Part shown: piece by piece, positions 4,225 to 6,947 of the stretch
Layout of the letters: every line of letters starts with the position of its first letter
Position numbering within the stretch: the stretch's first letter is position 1
DNA from: Tidjanibacter sp.
GTDB lineage: Bacteria > Bacteroidota > Bacteroidia > Bacteroidales > Rikenellaceae
Direction: 5' to 3'
Assembly (NCBI GenBank): GCA_017547065.1
Contig: JAFYRC010000062.1
Span: forward strand, 1 to 6,947
Length of the DNA: 6,947 nt
Position numbers and translations under genes: made by a program
Notes under the pieces: generated by a model
Databases searched by the model: none
What the model saw: only the letters and a program-made list of their open reading frames with translations
Told to the model about the DNA's origin: nothing

Positions 4225-6108
4225 CTATTTAACTTTTTTGTAGAGAACAACCTCGTAGGTCTTAACGGTCTTGGTTGCATCGTTAGGATCGGGATCAACA
4301 TTCTGCTTGAGAGCAGATACGTAGATATCGCCAGTCGACGACTTGCGCGACATTACGGGATACGAGCTATAAGGCTCGAAGCCGAGATCTGCAGGATAAG
4401 TCCAAGCCTGAGTTTCGGGATCAATGGTCACGAGTTTCAAATGATCGTTCTTATCTGACTTATAAGCAAGAATGGGCAAATCATTCTCATCAAACTCAAA
4501 GCCAAAAGGTGCCGAAGTACCCTCCTGAATAGGGCTGTAAACCCTCTCAAGAGTATTACCTACCTGTTTAAAGATTTGAACATTCCAACCAGCAGAAGTC
4601 TGCTCAAACAATGCACTGTGAAGTTCACCCTTCGAGTTAACCCTCATAAGACCAGCAACACTACCAATTTCAGTAACATCGGGTTTCATCTTATATCCAG
4701 CAACAAGAGTAGTCCAAGCACCATTTGAATATCTATAAATCGAGTTAGTGTTCTCAGGTTTCTGATTGCAAGTCAACAGATATACTGCGTCACTTGCTGC
4801 ATAAACAACATTCCTCAACGAGAGCATAGTGGCAGAACGATCAGATACACTTCCGCTGTGAATCCAAGCAGAACCGTCCCACATACCAAGGTGCAAGCAC
4901 TGTTTATTCACACCATAGTCGGTATAGTCCTCACTTGTGCAGCATGATGCAAACAACTTACCACTAATAGGATCGATAGCCAAGAAGTTACGCTCACGCG
5001 ATGTACCGGTAACCTTACCCATCTCGCCCTGTGCACCAATCATAGTCCAAGTCGAGCCATTCCACATCTGAATAGTTTGTTTGCTCGAAACTCCGCCATC
5101 AACATACATCACATATACCTTACCAGCACGAGCTGCCACAGCAAAGTAGCTTGCCTTTGCGGGCGAGAATGCGGGCTCACCAACGGTTACAAACTTGCTA
5201 CCGTCCCATTTCTGAACAGTGATACGGTTTACGGCTTTGGTTTCGCCATCTTTCATGGTCGCCTCTGCAAATGCAATATAAAGGTCGCCAGTTACAGGGT
5301 CTACATCAAAAGCATAATCCTGAGATGGGAGTTTTGCAATCGAAGCCATCTGAGTCCACGACTCACCATAGGTGTCCTTCACGATCTTGATAACATACTT
5401 GTTCTCAACACCAGCTTTTGCATCAGCAACAACGATGTCAATGGGGAACGAGCAGTCAGCCTCTGCAGTCCAAACGAAAGCAGTAGGAGCTGCCTCGCCC
5501 TCTGCAACCTCGGGCTCCTGGAGAGTAGCCTCAACGCCGTTAACGGTAACAACGTCGTCCATGGTAGCCTCAACGGTCAGAACGAAAGTCTGGTTTGCAT
5601 CGCCGGGGAAGGCCACGGTCATAGTCGAAGCAATCGAGATAGGCTCAACGTCGGTGGTGAGTTTACCCTCGTTGCTTGCAGCATAGAAACCAACTTTGGT
5701 CAACTCTGCGATACCGTCGGTGTAAGCAGCGGTGATGGTGTACTCTTTAGAAACCATCGACATTGCGTCCTCAACTTTAGCAACAACAGCCTCAGTGAGG
5801 TCGAGAGTCCACTCGCCGCTAACGACTGCTACGCCATCAACGCTTGCAGCATCGTCTTTGGTGAGAGTAAAGGTGGGAACCAAAGCAGTAACATCGGTGC
5901 CCTCGGGAAGTGCAACCAAGATGGTACCCTCGGTGTTGTTAATAATTGCTTTGTAGTCGCGGGTCAACTCCAACGCGGGGTTAGCCTCGGCGGTGATGGT
6001 GAACGAAGCGAATTCGGCTTTGCCATCGGTCTTGGGCTCCTGCTCGCACGAGCACATCAGTGCACTAACAGCACCAATGAGAAGAGCAACGTTAAATAAC
6101 TTTTTCAT
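4225..6108 (-). CDS. Outer-membrane lipoprotein: two beta-sandwich-like repeats plus predicted seven-bladed beta-propeller
   Basis: A 627-aa protein with an N-terminal lipoprotein signal (KK, hydrophobic core, then LMCSC). Cys21, preceded by Ser, is the likelier lipidated residue; Cys19 follows Met. CEQEP after it carries acidic residues, as in Bacteroidetes lipoproteins exported to the cell surface. Residues about 30-130 look like a DUF5018-type beta-sandwich domain (PEGTDVTALVPTFTL). Residues 131-245 repeat its outline and also end in a YxI strand. From about 265 to the end I see seven units of roughly 50-55 residues, with anchors DPVTGDLYIAF (270), RAGKVYVMY, DPISGKLFA, a degenerate SDAVYLL, NSKGELHSA, ENDLPILAY and STGDIYVSA. 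Several are followed by a W(D/N)GS-type turn (301, 350, 410, 461). The gene is last in a Sus-like operon, 66 nt after the preceding stop and just before the terminator. A surface ligand-binding role is inferred; no enzymatic residues are recognised. Confidence 0.85.
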   Translation of the reverse strand: MKKLFNVALLIGAVSALMCSCEQEPKTDGKAEFASFTITAEANPALELTRDYKAIINNTEGTILVALPEGTDVTALVPTFTLTKDDAASVDGVAVVSGEWTLDLTEAVVAKVEDAMSMVSKEYTITAAYTDGIAELTKVGFYAASNEGKLTTDVEPISIASTMTVAFPGDANQTFVLTVEATMDDVVTVNGVEATLQEPEVAEGEAAPTAFVWTAEADCSFPIDIVVADAKAGVENKYVIKIVKDTYGESWTQMASIAKLPSQDYAFDVDPVTGDLYIAFAEATMKDGETKAVNRITVQKWDGSKFVTVGEPAFSPAKASYFAVAARAGKVYVMYVDGGVSSKQTIQMWNGSTWTMIGAQGEMGKVTGTSRERNFLAIDPISGKLFASCCTSEDYTDYGVNKQCLHLGMWDGSAWIHSGSVSDRSATMLSLRNVVYAASDAVYLLTCNQKPENTNSIYRYSNGAWTTLVAGYKMKPDVTEIGSVAGLMRVNSKGELHSALFEQTSAGWNVQIFKQVGNTLERVYSPIQEGTSAPFGFEFDENDLPILAYKSDKNDHLKLVTIDPETQAWTYPADLGFEPYSSYPVMSRKSSTGDIYVSALKQNVDPDPNDATKTVKTYEVVLYKKVK

Positions 6109-6132
6109 CTCTTTTCAGTTTTTTAGTTAGAC
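6109..6132 (-). promoter_or_regulatory. A-rich leader with GTCTAAC motif before the 627-aa lipoprotein gene
   Basis: On the minus strand the leader reads GTCTAACTAAAAAACTG, then AAAAGAG and the ATG. It closely resembles the leader of the upstream lipoprotein gene (6655-6684). There is no strong Shine-Dalgarno, and an A-rich stretch before the start is usual for Bacteroidetes ribosome loading. The heptamer ends 17 nt before the start codon. The function is unproven. Confidence 0.5.
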
Positions 6133-6174
6133 TTGTGTTTAGTTTGTTTTTTGGTTTATTGTTTGGATTAATTG

Positions 6175-6654
6175 TTATTTCTTGGTGAAAACATAGGTGC
6201 TCCTCAGATGGTCGGGACCAAGCAGGCCGAGGTAGAACTCGCCAATGTTGCTCTCCACCTCTTTCAAAGTGATGGTCACGGTGTTATCCTTCGTAGCATC
6301 GAAGTTCTCCGACTTTTTCCACGATATTCGCACCGGGAGGTCGTAGGTACCGGGCTTAAAGGTGAGGGGGCTCTTGGTGGTGGGCTGAATAACAAAGTCC
6401 ACACCCTCCTTCAGGCCGTCGCCAACAATCACGTCGTAGTGTACCAAGATGGGCTCGGTGAACCTCTTGCAGCTCAAATAGACCCTCAAATCACTCACAA
6501 TATTGTTACCCTGTGCAGAGATATCCATCTTGCTGCCACCTGCCTCGTCCTGAATGTAGACAAAGGGTTTATCAAGTGGTTGGGGTTCCTCATAGCAACT
6601 CCACATTATGGCTGCTGCCAGCACCAACATCGCAAATTTCAAAATCTGTTTCAT
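6175..6654 (-). CDS. Small lipoprotein of a Sus-like locus, predicted beta-sandwich
   Basis: A 159-aa protein with a clear lipoprotein signal: MKQILKF, a hydrophobic run, and MWSC with Cys20 lipidated. YEEP directly after it supplies the acidic pair expected of a surface-export signal. The mature part has no long helix and reads as beta-strands: PFVYIQDEAG (30-39), VYLSCKRF, PILVHYDVIVGDGLKEGVDF, LTFKPGTYDLPVRI and NTVTITLKEV. The GDGLKEGVDF...TFKPGTYDLPVRI pattern recalls Calx-beta or DUF1735-like surface domains, but I cannot assign a named family. The start ATG at 6654 follows the susD stop by 29 nt, and the stop is 66 nt before the next lipoprotein gene, so all three are probably co-transcribed. 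Its position just after susD is where SusE/SusF-like or other accessory surface proteins usually lie. Coding status is firm, function inferred. Confidence 0.88.
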   Translation of the reverse strand: MKQILKFAMLVLAAAIMWSCYEEPQPLDKPFVYIQDEAGGSKMDISAQGNNIVSDLRVYLSCKRFTEPILVHYDVIVGDGLKEGVDFVIQPTTKSPLTFKPGTYDLPVRISWKKSENFDATKDNTVTITLKEVESNIGEFYLGLLGPDHLRSTYVFTKK

Positions 6655-6684
6655 ATTCTCTTTACTTAACTTTTTACGTTAGAC
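6655..6684 (-). promoter_or_regulatory. A-rich leader with GTCTAAC motif before the 159-aa lipoprotein gene
   Basis: On the minus strand this reads GTCTAACGTAAAAAG, then TTAAGTAAAGAGAAT and the ATG. The first G of the heptamer is also the last base of the susD TAG stop. The layout AGTCTAAC, A-run, AAAGAG, ATG is shared with the leader at 6109-6132. It may be a ribosome-loading region or a processing site within the operon transcript. Confidence 0.5.
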
Positions 6685-6947
6685 TAATAACCATCGTTCT
6701 GCACCATCGCCTCGTTGGTATCCATCTCGGTTTGGCAGATGGGCAGTGCGAAGCGATAGTCGGGCCAAGTGACTGTCTTGACAGTCGAGGTGGTGCTACT
6801 ACCACGCTCCAAGTTCTGACCCAAGCGGGTAATGTCGAACAAGCGGTGGCCCTCCATATTGAGCTCCCTTACGCGCTCGTCCTCGATAATCTTCAACAGT
6901 TCCTCGGCGTTGGCATAGGTGAGAGTAATCTCGCTTGCATCAACACC
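6684..6947 (-). CDS. RagB/SusD family nutrient-uptake lipoprotein, C-terminal end only
   Basis: The reading frame is open to the window edge, so only the last 87 residues are seen; the 5' part lies beyond 6947. The TTG at 6894-6896 is an internal codon, not a start. ANAEELLKIIEDERVRELNM, then EGHRLFDITRLG, match the C-terminal SusD signature (ERRREL, then EGHRWFDLVRWG). The closing segment YRFALPICQTEMDTNEAMVQNDGY corresponds to the family ending YPIPQSEIDANPNLVQNPGY. SusD proteins are surface lipoproteins that cap a SusC TonB-dependent transporter and capture glycans or peptides. The susC gene would be expected further upstream on this strand. The 627-aa and 159-aa lipoproteins follow in the same direction. 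No substrate can be read from this fragment. Confidence 0.93.
   Translation of the reverse strand, partial: GVDASEITLTYANAEELLKIIEDERVRELNMEGHRLFDITRLGQNLERGSSTTSTVKTVTWPDYRFALPICQTEMDTNEAMVQNDGY

Noticed and set aside
5077..6099. 340-aa open frame on the + strand, antisense to the large lipoprotein
   Set aside because: It lies wholly within the lipoprotein gene, which has a clear signal peptide and ordered domains. The antisense translation has no recognisable motif.

Overview
The window looks like a chromosomal piece of a GC-rich member of the Bacteroidales, possibly Alistipes-like. The grounds are a SusD-type C-terminus, Bacteroidetes-style lipoproteins with relaxed lipoboxes and acidic residues after the cysteine, a TIGR02757 (DUF2400) gene, A-rich leaders without clear Shine-Dalgarno sites, and strong G/C preference at third codon positions in the housekeeping genes. 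The genus is an inference.

Positions 93-3731 (+ strand) hold five tightly packed genes: coaE (last step of coenzyme A synthesis), folP (dihydropteroate synthase), a LolD-type ABC ATPase, a TIGR02757 protein of unknown function, and trmN6 (a tRNA adenine-N6 methyltransferase). Spacings are 2 nt, an ATGA overlap, 40 nt and 13 nt, so co-transcription is likely. Their roles are unrelated, as is common for compact Bacteroidetes housekeeping operons.

Positions 3732-4224 are a non-coding region between convergent operons, and it is dense with repeats. A roughly 290-bp imperfect inverted repeat (about 3749-4039) has nested parts: 9-bp tandem repeats at each end, a two-hairpin REP-like unit in each arm, and GTCTAAC heptamers in the loop. 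A third copy of the two-hairpin unit follows, then two GTTAGAC heptamers (the reverse complement) and a strong terminator. A decayed fourth copy lies at the left edge of the window, so the five-gene operon is bracketed by the same repeat family.

Positions 4168-6947 (- strand) are the tail of a Sus-like outer-membrane nutrient-uptake operon. In transcription order it holds a truncated susD/ragB gene, a 159-aa lipoprotein, a 627-aa lipoprotein (two N-terminal beta-sandwich-like repeats plus what reads as a seven-bladed beta-propeller), and the terminator. Both lipoprotein genes share a leader motif, AGTCTAAC followed by an A-rich stretch, just before the start codon. This contains the same heptamer that is repeated in the intergenic element.

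The most interesting items are the composite hairpin repeat element, the propeller lipoprotein as a candidate surface ligand-binding partner of the SusCD pair, and the shared heptamer. I see no CRISPR array, tRNA or rRNA gene, transposase or phage gene.
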